The notes beneath the pieces are model-generated. The model ran no database searches, was not told the origin of the DNA, and saw only the letters and a list, made by a program, of their open reading frames with translations. From the NCBI GenBank assembly GCA_013396525.1, contig VWYX01000403.1, forward strand, positions 414,378 to 478,377: a stretch of 64,000 bases of DNA, read 5' to 3'. Source of the stretch: Chaetorhynchus papuensis. Its lineage: Eukaryota; Chordata; Aves; Passeriformes; Rhipiduridae. Within the stretch, counting starts at the first letter, position 1. Every line of letters begins with the position of its first letter. Of the stretch, positions 11,801 to 23,456 are shown piece after piece. A program made the translations under genes and the position numbers.

Positions 11801-13717
11801 CTGCCTCCTGGTGCTGAGGCTTCATAAACTTCATGGGGTATTTTTAGCTTCTTCCCAAATGCGATGCTCTGAAAGCAGGAGGATGTAGCAGATTTGCTGG
11901 CAGGGTGGGAGCTCTCGTTTTCAGGGGGCTGATGGCATTGCTTTGGGAGAGGTGAAGACGCAGCAGCTGTGATTTTGCCAAGCTGCCGCAGGCTGTTGGT
12001 GTTACCTGTAGCTCCTCGCCCAAAGAGTGAGATTCTCCATGTGGGCTTTTAGGGCATCTTAAGTTCTGTTCTCCTTCCTTGCTTTTATCTTGTGGCCGTT
12101 TCCTTCAGCTCTCGATGAAACCCAAGCAGCTCCTGTGCATCCATGCAGGGCAGGACAGTCTCTGGCTCCAGGCATGCCAGTGGGAATTGATTTATTTTCA
12201 GGGGAGAGTGTTAATCTGGCTCAGCTCTAGGGCTTGAGGTGCTTTGTCTGCCCCACATTATTGTTGAGGTGTCTCCAAAAGGCCACGGAGATCAAAGATG
12301 TGTTGCTGTTCTTGGATTGTTGCCAGGTCTAGGATGGCCAAACCGAACCCCTGTGCCAGGATGGGTGTGACACGGGCTGCAGGTTGCTGTGTATTTCCAT
12401 TGATTTGGGGTTTTTTACCTCCCTCAATTTTTCTTCATGGCCAAGAGCGAACGGGACGAGAACAAGGTGCATCTGGGAAATCCTGCAGCCTCAGACTTCC
12501 CGTCACAGGGCAGTGGGGGCAAGAGATGGGTTTATTTCTTTGAAATCCGGATTCCCTGTGTCTCTGCCGCAGTGCAGAGTGGTGCTGAGTGTGCTGGTGC
12601 TGAGCTGCCCCTTCTGGAAAGCGCTGTCAGGGTCAGTAGTGACCTGGGGTTTGCCATTAGAGCAACATCTGCTTTCGCTTCCTGATTTGGGGCTTGGAAG
12701 GCGTTTGTCTGACTCAAACTGAAACCTTGAAACCTCTCTGGTCCCCCAGCTGCTCTCAGCTGAGGCTGGGCACCGTCACTGCTGCCTCTGCGGAGGCTGT
12801 CGGGGGCCAGACGGGCATCATCCCGCCATGGACCTTCCCTGTCTGTGGGCGTTCTCCTCCAGCAAGAGCGTGGCTGGAGGAGGGAGAAGAGATTTGGGGC
12901 TTAATGGGAGGAGACTTATTTGTGTTGCAAATCCCATTTCAGTGTTAGCAGGCTTGTCCCATAAATACCAGTCAGAAGTGCAGTGCTGGGCCTGGTGGGT
13001 GGCTGGGTGGGTGTGCCGTGAGGATGTCACCCGGCAGGACATGGTGTGGAAACCCTTTGCAGCCCTGCGTTTGCTGTCGGTGGGGATGTGCTTGGCCTGT
13101 CACATGGGCCAAGAAGGAGGCGCAGCAGCTGCAAAAGTACTTTTGCTTTCTAGGATGGTGAAGGAGCTGTGGCCGTGGGCAGGAGATCCTGCCTGGCTTT
13201 GGGCACCATGGCGAGCCCTCCCCAGCACGGTGAGCTGGTGGCTCCAAAATTACGGCCCTGCACACCCTGCTCACATGGTGGGGATCAGCTCTCCCACCTC
13301 CTCCCAGGGCCATGTTTCAGCCCCTCCTTGCTCAGTGGCCTCAGGCAGGCACCTCGCTCTCTCCTGGGGTGTGGAGCAGGGGCTCCCTCCCCAGCACAGG
13401 GCCTTTGGCTGCCAAATCAAGCTCCCGGTGGGCCAGAGGATGCTCAAGGGGATGTGAGGGGTGGGCAGAGCCACGCTGGGCAAGAGTCCTGGTTCCACCC
13501 AACACGTTGGGTCTGGAAGAGGAGAGCCTGAGGGTACCTGATGGCCTGTTTTGAGAATTCACCCTGGGGTTGGTCCCAGGCCCTGGAGCATGTCCACGTC
13601 CCAATAAATTGTATTTCTTTAAGCAACATGACTCACGCTCAGCCTGAGCAGGCCCGGAGGAGCTGCCCTTCCCAGGCACTGTCTCTGAGCTCCCTCTCTC
13701 CCTCTCTGCCCTTTCAG
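8815..13717 (+). other. Intron 2 (4.9 kb)
   Basis: GT-AG intron, gtaagt to ctttcag. It contains the CArG/MEF2-like block at about 10280-10500. The rest is GC-rich intron with short chance open frames and no recognised gene. Confidence 0.9.
10280..10500. promoter_or_regulatory. Candidate SRF/MEF2-type element with inverted repeat
   Basis: An AT-rich block. It holds three words one base away from the CArG consensus CC(A/T)6GG: GCAAAATAGG at 10290, ACAAAATAGG at 10376 and, inverted, CCTATTTTGT at 10467. A perfect MEF2 word CTATTTTTAG lies at 10485-10494. CTACAAAATAGGC (10374-10386) recurs as its exact reverse complement at 10466-10478, and a 9-bp hairpin (TTGCCTATT / AATAGGCAA) overlaps the first copy. 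Between them, CAAA-headed units of about 30 bases repeat imperfectly, so part of the pattern could come from local duplication. A muscle/SRF-type enhancer is inferred from motifs only. Confidence 0.35.
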
Positions 13718-13890
13718 GAGCAGAAGTTTTGCCAGCGCTATGACCAGCTGATGGAGGCCTGGGAAAAAAAAGTGGAGCGCATCGAAAATAACCCCCGGCG
13801 CCGCGCCAAAGAGAGCAAAGTGCGGGAATACTATGAGAAGCAATTCCCGGAGATCCGGAAGCAGCGCGAACTGCAAGAGCGCATGCAGAG
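13718..13890 (+). CDS. NCOR2: NCOR2 exon 3 in window (charged helical segment)
   Basis: Internal coding exon between acceptor ctttcag and donor gttaga. It encodes 57 codons starting EQKFCQRYDQLMEAWEKK and ending in QELQ-type helix (QRELQERMQ), then AG, which joins the C of exon 4 to give Ser. The segment is rich in E, K and R, predicted as a long helix, and links the GPS2/TBL1-binding region to the deacetylase-activating domain. The donor is weaker than its neighbours (T rather than A/G at +3). If the intron were kept, the frame would stop after six more codons at 13907-13909. Confidence 0.96.
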
Positions 13891-15106
13891 GTTAGAGGAG
13901 AAGCGGTAGGAAGGGGCTGAGCTGGTATCAGACAGCCTTTCTTTTTTCTTCGGGAACGGGCGTGGGGTTTGTTTGCGGGAGGAGCGGGCTGGGGTGGCTC
14001 TCGGTGCCTTTTCTCCCTCTCTAGTCAAAGGCAGAAGCCAGCAGACGTGAGTCTTGCTGCTTTTTTCCCCAGGGTGGCTCAGCACAGAGCCAGAAGGAGG
14101 AAAAATGTCAGGAATGTGACTGCCTGTCTCACCTCTCCTGCTGATCTCCCAGCTGGCCACATCAGAGCCAGGGGTAGCTCCCTTGTGCCGGCCAGCTGGC
14201 TGGGACAGCACTAATTCCTGCCTTATTGGTGTGCCCAAATTAAGATGTGCAGGACTTGCAGGTGCATTTGGTCATGTTGATGATTTAATACATGCACATG
14301 CCTTGATGGGAGCAGAAACATCTGCAGAGGTTATTTGGAATGACCACAGTCTCGCTGGAAGGGATGTCCCCTGTCTCTCCCACCCCCTGTCCATTTTCCT
14401 CTCCTCATTGGAAGTGCAATTGAGGTCATGTTGTTTTCTGCCAGGAGGAGACACGATTTCATGATCTCCACCCTTTTTGCTGAAAACTCCCTGTCCTTCC
14501 CATTTCAGCCCTGGCATCTTGCCTGGGGCCACCTGATATGCACAAAACCTAAACCCTTCTGCCAGCATCCCACCCTTGTGCCCCGCTAACGACCGGGTGG
14601 GTCCAAACTTCCTAACTGATGGCTTTATTTTGTCTGAAAGAGAAAGGGAGAAATGGTACTGAGAAACGTTGTAATTTTTTTACCTGCTTAATAAGAAAAG
14701 TTGTAATTCCTCGGGTCGTGTGGCTGCGGAAGGGAGAGATGCCAGTGGATGGGTTTGATTTAAAACTTCCCACAGCATTTGCAAACCGGATGTGGTGGCA
14801 CAGTGCTAATGGCTCGGTGCTAACACCGGCACCTTTGTGCCACTGCTGTGGTGGGGTGAACAGGAGAAAATGTGGGTTGGGCATGAATTGTCCTTGTGTT
14901 CTAGCAATCCAGGCAGCTGGTACAGGTAAGGAGGGGGGTTTGAGGCTCTTGACCTGCGAGCCCTAAATGCAGGCGCCATTCCTGCATTGTGGGAGGGGGT
15001 GGAACGTTGGGATCTGGCTGTTATGGAGGTCAGAATGGTCTTGAATGTGGTTTGCTGCCTGTGAAATGGAGCATCAGTGCCTGAGTGTGTCACTGCCCTT
15101 TCCCAG
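13891..15106 (+). other. Intron 3 (1.2 kb)
   Basis: GT-AG intron with a gttaga donor and a tandem cagcag acceptor. Nothing else recognised in it. Confidence 0.9.
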
Positions 15107-15203
15107 CAGGGTAGGACAGAGGGGCAGTGGCGGGCTCTCCATGTCGGCCGCACGCAGTGAGCACGAGGTGTCAGAAATCATCGACGGGCTCTCAGAGCAA
15201 GAG
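15107..15203 (+). CDS. NCOR2: NCOR2 exon 4 in window (NAGNAG acceptor)
   Basis: Internal coding exon ending at a gtgaga donor. With the first of two tandem AGs used (exon start 15107), AG from exon 3 plus C gives Ser, then 32 codons containing ARSEHEVSEIIDGLSEQE. With the second AG (start 15110) the Ser is lost and the frame is kept, giving MQ-RVGQR instead of MQ-SRVGQR. The acidic helix here leads into the DAD and is conserved in NCOR1. Relative to human SMRT as I recall it, one extra Gly is present (GSGGLSMS). Confidence 0.95.
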
Positions 15204-17543
15204 GTGAGACCAGCTTCTCCTTTCTCCTCCTCTTGACCCCTCACTCTGTCTTCTCCGAGGACTGCCAGGTCACACGGTGAAATCCTGTGCCAAATCCCAC
15301 TAACTTTAGGTCCCGCTGAGGTTGGGGAGGTTGCCGTGATGCCTAACACACTTTCTGGACAGGGTCCAAAGTTAGAGGTTCATTTAATACGTATCAGCAT
15401 CTTCCCAGCCATGTGAGAGATGTAATGGAGCTGTGCAGTGGTTCTGCCAGAGCAAAACATGGAGCTGGTGGCCAGTAGGTTGGGTTTATCAGCATTTGGC
15501 TGTCTCCAAGAGACTTGAAACCCCAGCATGCTGCTCATCCTGGGTAGCACCCCACAAACACCTCCTGGCTGTGGTTTGTACTGGAAGTGAAGATGGGAAG
15601 GGAAGGGAGCCAGCACCCAGACTGCTGGGTGGAGGAGTTTTTTTGTTTCATTTTGTTTTGAATGGGCTGTGTGGCTTGACACAGGGGAATCCTATGGAAT
15701 GAATGGTTTGTACGTGAGCCAGTTGGCCCACATCTTCTGGGAGTGCTCCATTCATCTTGAAACATCCCCGTGACCTCGGCTTCGTTTGGATCTGGTTTCA
15801 CAAGGGTTCTGCTCTCTTGGCACGGAGACGAGCTGCAGTGAATGGATCATGTTTGGGAGGGGAGACCAGCCATTGCCCAGCAATAGCTGGGATGTTTGCT
15901 GCCTGCACACCACAGCTGATCCCTGTCCGGGCTCCCAGGCCCTTTGCTCTTAGCCAGTTAAGGTGACAACGTGGAGGACACGGATCTTGGAAGCAAAGGG
16001 AAATTTTAGACTTTGCAGAGGTCCTGGCCAAGTGGAGCGTTAGCTGATCACCTCCGTGCTCCTGCACCGCGTGCTGCTAAACTCCACCCCGACAGCCGCC
16101 TGCTGAGCCCCAAATCTCTGCTCTGCTTGTCTCAGAGGAGACCTTAAGAGCTTCCAGCTCTTCCACAGGGCTGGAAGGAGCAGGGAGGTGAGAGCTGGGG
16201 AGCATCTCTGGCAGCAGGGCCAGCTTTCCGCCCCAGCGTGTTGCTGGAGAGGAGAGGGGTCTGGCTGGTGGGGTGTACTGGCACTGCTTGGCACCCTGAG
16301 AGGCCCTCAGCTGCGGGCAGTGCTTCCACCAGCATCCTCTCTGCTCTGCACAGGGGCTTCTCCTGTCAGCAGGGGCAGTCTGCAGTTGCCCGGGTTGATG
16401 CTCCAGCTGTGAGCTGTCCCTCACCTCCCACTGTGGGGAGGCATCTGGAGCAGCCGGTTTCTAAACAGGAGGTGTCCTAGTGAGGATGGGGAAGGTGATC
16501 ACATGTGTTGAAATGTCCACGTCTGTGCAGAGAGCTGTGTTTTAGGAGGAGGAGAAGGTTGGGTCTGATCAGGCGCAGCAGGGAAGCAGAGTAGCACTGG
16601 GCAGGCCAGGGTCAGCAGCTTCCTGGAAGGGTTGGCCATCACTGTTCTCCCAGGAACCAGCATCTGGCTGCAAATCAAAACAGCAGCACTTGAGACCTGG
16701 CCTTCCTGGGTCAGGGGCTGGAGTTTGTGTGAGCAGTGACATCCCAGGTGACAGGGAGGACTCAGAGTGATGGTGGAATTGAAAGGGGCTGGCCAGAGCA
16801 TCCCTTCATCCCCACTGGGTACACCTGTGCCAGGGGAACACCACAGCTCAGCCAAAGGGACAGTCCTGGCATTTGAGCAGAAGACAGCACAAATGAGACA
16901 TCACGTTTGGCCTCTCTGTTGCAAATACTTAAGGAAACCAGTGTGCCCAGTCTGTCCTGTCCTGGTGTGCAGCTGGGGCTTTGGATGAACTTTGTGCTCC
17001 ATAGGATTGAGTAGAGGCATCGGATTATGTCCCAGGGTGTTGCAGTAAGGAAGGACAGCCCCGTTACGGTGAAACCTCCTGGAACAATTCAGGATTCCTG
17101 TGGATGGGAGGCATGATGTCTCCCTCTGCCCACCCTTTCAGGAAGCTTTGCAAAGCTGGTCCGCTTTCCTCACAATTGGGGTGGGGGGCTGAACCTCCAC
17201 GTGGCTCGTGGGTGTGATGGCTGGGAAGGGGTCGGCATTCCCTGCGTCACTGCTGCTCTGACTTGTTTCTCATCACGGTCAGGAGCTGTTTTGCTTAAGT
17301 CAGAAATTTCCACACAGGATCTCGAAGCCTTTTATTCCAAAATGAAAGATTAATTGTTTCCTGGCTGACAGCGATAGCCTCTTTCAGCGTTTAATTTACA
17401 ATTACTCTGGCAATAAAGCTGTCTAGTGCTTGCTTTTGAATTCTCCCGTTCCTCCTCCTGTCCTTTTCCTCTCGAACATCTGTCCCCTGCGTTCCCCGCG
17501 GGCCCGTGGTGCTGACCAACTGTTCTCTCTGCTCTCCCCAAAG
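15204..17543 (+). other. Intron 4 (2.3 kb)
   Basis: GT-AG intron from gtgaga to an acceptor ending ccccaaag. The A at position -3 is a less favoured but functional acceptor base. No other feature recognised. Confidence 0.9.
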
Positions 17544-17722
17544 AACCTGGAGAAGCAGATGCGCCAGCTCGCCGTCATCCCGCCCATGCTCTACGATGCC
17601 GACCAGCAGCGCATTAAATTCATCAACATGAACGGCCTCATGGATGACCCCATGAAGGTCTACAAGGACCGGCAGGTGATGAACATGTGGAGCGAACAGG
17701 AGAAGGAGACCTTCCGGGAAAA
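17544..17722 (+). CDS. NCOR2: NCOR2 exon 5 in window (DAD and start of SANT1)
   Basis: Internal coding exon of 59 codons plus AA, which joins G of exon 6 to give Lys. It encodes the N-terminal extension of the deacetylase-activating domain (NLEKQMRQ, LAVIPPMLYDADQQRIKF, the FINMNGLM turn) and the first helix of SANT1 (MWSEQEKETFRE). In the family the DAD wraps onto HDAC3 and switches on its catalytic activity in the nucleus. GLMDDP replaces human GLMADP as I recall it; otherwise the block is essentially identical. The wording distinguishes NCOR2 from NCOR1. Confidence 0.97.
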
Positions 17723-20700
17723 GTGAGTGCAGCCCACACCCCTCTCAGTGCAGCCCGTGGGGAGCGTGGGCAGGATCCGTGCAGGGCTCCAGCTGGAGCC
17801 CCAGCACACTGAGGCAGGAATTCCCCAAGGGCTTGTCTTGTCCCCCATGGACACATCTACAGTTGCTGTGTTGCCTTGAACCTGGGCACAGGGTGATGCT
17901 CCTGCACAGAAATTCCAGGCCTTGCTGTGTGGTCGGGGTGTTCCTGCCCCTGTGCTGGGCTGTGGAAAGCTGCTGCTCGTGGCAGGGTGAGAAGGGGAAG
18001 TGTTTGAGCTTTTGCATTCCCTGTTGTATCAGCATTCCCAGTTTAACGATAACACCAGTGAAACCCAACGCTCCGTACACACACTGCCTTTCTGGATTTA
18101 CAGGCTGTCCTTTGGGCACTGTGTGTCCAGGGGATTTTCAGGGCTGTCAACATCCAAGCTCCTTACGGAGACCCCCTCAGGCTGCAGCTTCCAGCTGGTG
18201 CCTGTCCCTCAGTGCTCCATCCTGCTGTCTGCAGGATTTGCCACCGGCTGCTGTTTCCATGGATGCATTCCCACATCAGACACGTGCAGACTCTGGCTGT
18301 GGTGCTGTCTCCTGTTTTCAAGCAGTGCTTGAGAACAGCTTTGCTCTATCAAGTGAGATCACGTGGGGAGTCGCTGATCCCTTCCCTGGGTACCACTGCG
18401 CTGTCAGCCAAGATGTGGGTGTTCAACTTGGTCTCACATCCAGACTCACCTGTATCCCAGAGCCCAGCAGGGACCCAGGTGTGTTTGCATGGAGGACTGG
18501 AGTATCCTTGGTGCCCCCAGAGTGCTCTGAGTGTCTGTAAAAGCAGAGCTGGAGTTCAGCTTCCAGCGGGATGAGCTCTGGTGTTGCTCCCTGCTGTGGA
18601 CCTGAGGGACGTGGAGGTAACGTGGGTGCACCAGGGCCACCTTGTCCCGAGCAGCAGCACCACTTAGTCTGGCTTCCAGGCAATCAGGGGATGGCTCCAT
18701 GGATTACCAGCATGCCTATGGCCAGCCATGCTGGAAGCCTCTCCACGTCCAGGATCCCTCCTCCTCCTCCTCCCCCTGCTCGTCAGGACTCCTGTTTGCA
18801 GCTGAAACAATTAAGTGCCAAGATGGACCGAAAAAGAACAAAACAAGCAAACCGGCTCCAAGCCTTTGATAGAGGAGAATCCTCATTGCTAATTAGCCTT
18901 AAAATGTGCCACTCCAAACAGCAAGGCTTGCCACAAATGACGCAAAGGCTAATTACTCGGTCTTTAATGGCAGGGCTGTGCCTGGCTAATGGGGCTGGAA
19001 GAATCCACACCCAGTGTGTGCATCCTGCAGTGCACGGTGGATTCTGTGTCATCACTGTGGGTGATGCAGAGCTCGAGGCATAAATACAGCAGGGTTTCAG
19101 GGCTCTCACAAAGCTCATTTTGAGAGATTGGTGCTCAGGAGCTGTGAGGAGGGTGTAGGGTGTCCTGCCCCAGCTCTCCCCCATCCTGGCGTGCCGGTAG
19201 CTGAGCTGCCTGCTGTGCTGCAGCTTCTAGCCTGGGTTTTTAAGGTGAACTGGAGTTGTGTCATCCGTGATCGTGACCTAGAGCTGGCCTCCTCCTGAGA
19301 CCAGGGAAACCTGGTTCAACCTTTTGTTCAGCCCAGTTGGCAGGGTCTCTTGGAATAAACAGGCAGGCACTGCAAGGCCGACAAGCTCCAGGTCTGAACT
19401 ATTTTAGCTGTCAGAACATAACCACGAGGAAGAACCTGATTTGATTTGCTTCTGGGCAGGATTTCAGGTCTCTCTTGAGAGCCCATCGCTGGTCTACTCC
19501 CAGGGAAGCTGTGGTTTGCTGGTGAAGGAGCAGGGTGCTGCTCAGGCATCAAGGCCGTGTCATGCTGGGCAGTGTGAGAATGCAGCATCCATCTCTCGTT
19601 ATGGGGAGATAGCCTGGCCCATGAAAAAGAGTGGATTGTTATCTGCATTGCTCCTGACAGTGTGTTAGCATCCTTGATAGCATGGCCTTGAAAACCCTGT
19701 CCTGTGCTCAGCCCTGGGTTTGTGCTGTGTGCAGAGTGAGGAGCCGGCTCTGGCTCCGTGCCCTCATCCCAGGTTGTCTGAGCAGCCTGTCTGCTTTGCT
19801 TTTTCCCTTTTTTTCTCTCCCCTAGCATTTATGGTTTCTTTTTTGTTCTGGTGACCAGTTATGGTGACAGGGATCATACAGTGCCACCCAAACCATATGG
19901 GAGTTCTGCCTCAAGAACGGCATCAACACAGGGGTGACAGCACCCACGTCCTGCTGCCATGGCTGGAGTTGGTCAGGCCCTCACTGAGTTCAGCTCAGTG
20001 CCTTGACTCCGAGTTTGACACTGGGACAGAGCAGCAAAAGCAGGAGAGAGCTCAGCCAGTTGCCCCAGGGGAATTACTGTCAGGGCTGGAGACACAGAGC
20101 TCCTCACCATATCCTGCCCACGTTGCACCCACACCGCAGCTCTGCCACCTTTTGCCTCCCATCCATTTCCCCAGGGCACAGAGCTGTCAGCTCCTGGGAG
20201 CTGGCAGAGGTGCACGTGCTGAGCATGGCTCGCCCTGGCTGCTCAGCTCCCCGGGACAGAGCCCGTGCTGGTGGCCACCTCTCCTGGCACAAAGTCACCA
20301 CTCCGTGGGCTCCCTGTGCTTTGGCAGTGCACTGGTTAACTGTGCTGCCAGCAGCAGCACCTCCCGCCAAGGGCTTGCTGGCCCTCGGTGCTTCCACACC
20401 AGCTAGGCACAGGGATTTGTTGGAGGAGGCATCTCTGCTAGTGGGGACAGCTTCCCCTGAGCGGGCAGTGTACCCTCCCGGGCTGCCAGAGCCAGGGATG
20501 AGCTTGCTGACAGCTCCTCCACTTGCTGGGCATGAGGCAGCGTTCCTCAGAGCTGCTGTGCCACTGGGGATCTCTTGAGCAACGCAGCAATGTGGCAGCT
20601 CTGTGCTTCCTCCTGGGGTTTGGGTTTCCCTTCCTGTCCTTTGCAGCTGCTCCCAACAGCCCAGCAGGGCTTGGAGCCCTGCTCAGCGCCGGGGCCACCC

Positions 20701-21117
20701 ACAGCCACGATGTGGGGTGTGGTGGCAATTCCTCGCCCTTTCCTTGCCAGATCCTGAGGCTTTGGCCAGGTGTGCAGCTGCCCTCTGTGCCTGCCCTGTC
20801 CTGCTGTTGGTACAGGCTTGGGTGGCCAAGGGATCGAGCAGAGTGATGAGCAGCTGTCAGGCACTGCCAGCCCTCCTTCCATCTCCCACCCATGATGAAC
20901 ATTTGCACATCGAAGCTCCCAACCAGCCCAGCTCCACTGGGCTAAATTTAAAAGTTCCTGTCTTTCTGGGAAGCTGAGCAGCAGACAAAGATTTTCTCAA
21001 AGCCCCAAGTCCCTCAGGGAGCTGGCCTTGCTGCTCCGGGTGCACAGGGCATGGCAGCCCAGCTGTGAGGGGGTCAGAGCCAGCACCCGCAGTAACCCTC
21101 TCCCTCTCGCCCTGCAG
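17723..21117 (+). other. Intron 5 (3.4 kb)
   Basis: GT-AG intron, gtgagt to cctgcag. It contains a homeodomain-palindrome block at about 18800-18990. The rest is GC-rich intron without recognised genes. Confidence 0.9.
18800..18990. promoter_or_regulatory. Candidate homeodomain/TCF-type element
   Basis: Contains a perfect palindrome GCTAATTAGC (18888-18897), a second CTAATTAC word near 18950, a TCF/LEF-like CTTTGAT (18864-18870) and a TGACGCAA word of CRE/C-EBP type near 18938. The block is AT-richer than its flanks and has no coding potential. Regulatory function is inferred from motif density only. Confidence 0.3.
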
Positions 21118-21172
21118 GTTCATGCAGCATCCCAAGAACTTCGGCCTGATCGCGTCCTTTCTGGACAGGAAG
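21118..21172 (+). CDS. NCOR2: NCOR2 exon 6 in window (SANT1 middle)
   Basis: Short coding exon between cctgcag and gtaagc. G completes Lys, then 18 codons: FMQHPKNFGLIASFLDRK. These are the middle and second helix of SANT1 within the HDAC3-activating domain; the HPKNF.LIASFL pattern is the diagnostic SANT core. The human protein as I recall it has Glu where this has Asp in FLDRK. The exon ends in phase 0. Confidence 0.97.
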
Positions 21173-23357
21173 GTAAGCCTCCCTGCCTGGCTCGAACCTG
21201 AACTGTGCTGCCTGTCCTCCTTCACTCGGCTCTTGCTGCTGGAGCTGCCAGCAGATGCTGGGCACCTGTGGGCGGTGGTGGCTCCAAGCCCCGGGCAGGG
21301 TCCAGACGCCTCCTGGCTCCCTGCAGAGACAGGGACTGAGTCAGCCCGGGAGAGACGGGGAGCTGGGAGCGCGAGAGGTGTGAACGCAGCCAGCCTGGCG
21401 CGTGGGCGGCGCAGCCCACCCCGGGATCTGCCGGGGGAGCTGCTTTCCAGCACCTCCCGGAGGCATTTTGCACCAGCCAGGCTGTCACACAGAGGGTGGG
21501 CACCCAGCAGCCCAGCACGAAGTGGAGGGGTCTCTTTGCTCAGCGAGAGAGAGGTTTTTGAGGGTGGGCCGAGTCCCATTTCATCCAGCAGTTCGGGTGG
21601 GTGTCCTGGAAGCACACACACCTCCCCTTGGTGTTTAGGAATAGCTGCTCACAGGAGCTGCCTGACCTTTCCCAGACCTCTGTGTTGTGCTGCTTGGACT
21701 TTTTGGTTTTGCTGTTAATTGGGCTGGTGGAAGAAAGATTTGAGAAAAAGACCTGATGGAGGAGTGAGTCTGTGGTCCCATTCTGAGCAAGGCCAGGTAC
21801 CTTCCATGGGACAGGCCATAGGGGCAGATCCTGGACAGACCCAGCCTGAAAAGACAGCTGTCCATCACTTGGATGCTCTCCTGAACCAGAAACATTTGAA
21901 AGCTGTTGCTTCTCTGTTCCTTTTAGTTATTTGCATCCTCTGCCCACCTCATGCAGCGTTTCGTACACACAGTGTCCACTCGCTCTGGGGGAACCACTCT
22001 GCTCTCCGGGGGTGGCCTGCAGAGGTCACTTCCAGCCTAAATTATCCTCTGATTCCTCATAACTCAGGCTGGGGAAATAATTTATAAGACCTTGACCTTC
22101 CTGTCCAAAGCAGCAAGGAAGGCCAGCAGGCACCTCGTGCTGCTGCTGTTGCTGTAAGATCCCAGGCTCCTCATCCTTTCGTGCTCGATAAAGCCGAAAG
22201 TGGTGGGACTTGGATGATGCTCACAATCCAGTCTGTGTTCCAAGCTGTAAAATGTCTTCTAATTTTATTTGTACTCGTTTGTAAATCAGGCTGTAATTAT
22301 GATACAGAACACATCCATTATCCTGTTGGAGGGAGCTGCAAAGTATGGCTCAATGTAATGAATTAATAGATTTTAAATTGCATTATAAAAAAATAGTGAT
22401 CTTAGCCCTTGGAACAGATGACTGTAAGTTTTTGTGTTCGCGCGCGTGTGTGTGTATAATCAGGGCTAGATTAGAAAGAGATCCAATTAACACTTTAAAA
22501 GTTGCAATCTGTTTTTGCAAATGGTTCCACTCCTCGCAGAGGGATGGGGTGAGCGCAGCCCCCGGGCACCCCCGGGCACACACAGCTGCCCCAAGCTCCT
22601 GAGGACTTGTGGCGTGCTGGGTCTGTGGGATAATTTCTCTTCATGAAGCCAGTGATCCTGTACGTGAAGGTGCAGCCCAGGGCAGTGTTCAGGTGCCCAC
22701 CCTGTCCAGCAGAGGACTTCTCCAGGGCCAGGCATGGCACACATTGTGCCGTTCAGGAGCAGGGTGTGTCCTGGCCGTGGCTCCTTGTTTTCCTAACGTG
22801 TCCAGTCTGTGATGGTGCTCGTGAAGCCAACCACTGGAGTTGGCGTGGCAGCTTCTGAGCGCTGGGATCTCAATCTGCCCACAACAAAGCCGTGCACACT
22901 CGAGCCGGCGAGCCGAGCGGCTGGAAGTAACACCAGCTGACAGTCGTGTGGCAGGTTGTGCCTCGTGTAGCTGCAACAGAGGCTGACAGGCGGCTCCTTC
23001 TTCTGCCTCTAGTTGCCATGGTCATCTGGGGTCAGCCCTTCCCCCTGCTTTGCTTCCAACACGGGGTGATCTCCGCTCAGCGCCCCATCTCTGTCTCCGC
23101 ACGCCCGCGGGACCGCCCTGGTCTGTCCTTCGGAAGAGCTGAGCCTGTTTTACCAGGACACCGTGCACTGTGCCCCTCTTCCAGTTCCACTGGAAGCCTT
23201 AGGGAGGGAGGTGTGGGGAAGCTGTTGGGCTGCAGGTCTTGAGGAGCAGCAGGAGACCTGGTGATGACCGGTTCTGAATGCTGCTGCTGGAAGTCTGTGC
23301 CCCAGCAGCACACGAGGACAGGACCCTCTGTTCCCTGACCTGCCCGTGTCATTGCAG
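21173..23357 (+). other. Intron 6 (2.2 kb)
   Basis: GT-AG intron, gtaagc to attgcag. It contains a moderately CpG-rich stretch near 21300-21480, an AT-rich patch near 22180-22520 and a short CG/TG alternating tract (22439-22458). No gene recognised. Confidence 0.9.
22439..22458. repeat. Alternating CG/TG/TA tract
   Basis: Twenty bases of strict pyrimidine-purine alternation, four CG then four TG steps ending in TATA. This is the sequence type that forms Z-DNA most readily. It sits at the edge of an AT-rich patch. Confidence 0.85.
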
Positions 23358-23456
23358 ACGGTGGCTGACTGCGTCCTCTATTACTACCTGACCAAGAAGA
23401 ATGAGAATTACAAGAACCTCGTAAGGAGGAATTACCGGCGGCGCGGGAAGAGCCAG
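23358..23456 (+). CDS. NCOR2: NCOR2 exon 7 in window (SANT1 end, HDAC3/IP4 contact)
   Basis: Coding exon of 33 codons, phase 0 at both ends, between attgcag and gtaaga. It encodes the last helix of SANT1, with VLYYYLTKKNENYK followed by a basic tail (NLVRRNYRRRGKSQ). In the human SMRT-HDAC3 structure the paired Tyr and Lys residues of YYYLTKK contact the inositol tetraphosphate that glues DAD to HDAC3; all are present here, so this copy should be competent. An internal gtaagg (23421) after codon 21 is also in phase 0 and could act as an alternative donor removing 12 residues of the basic tail. Confidence 0.97.
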
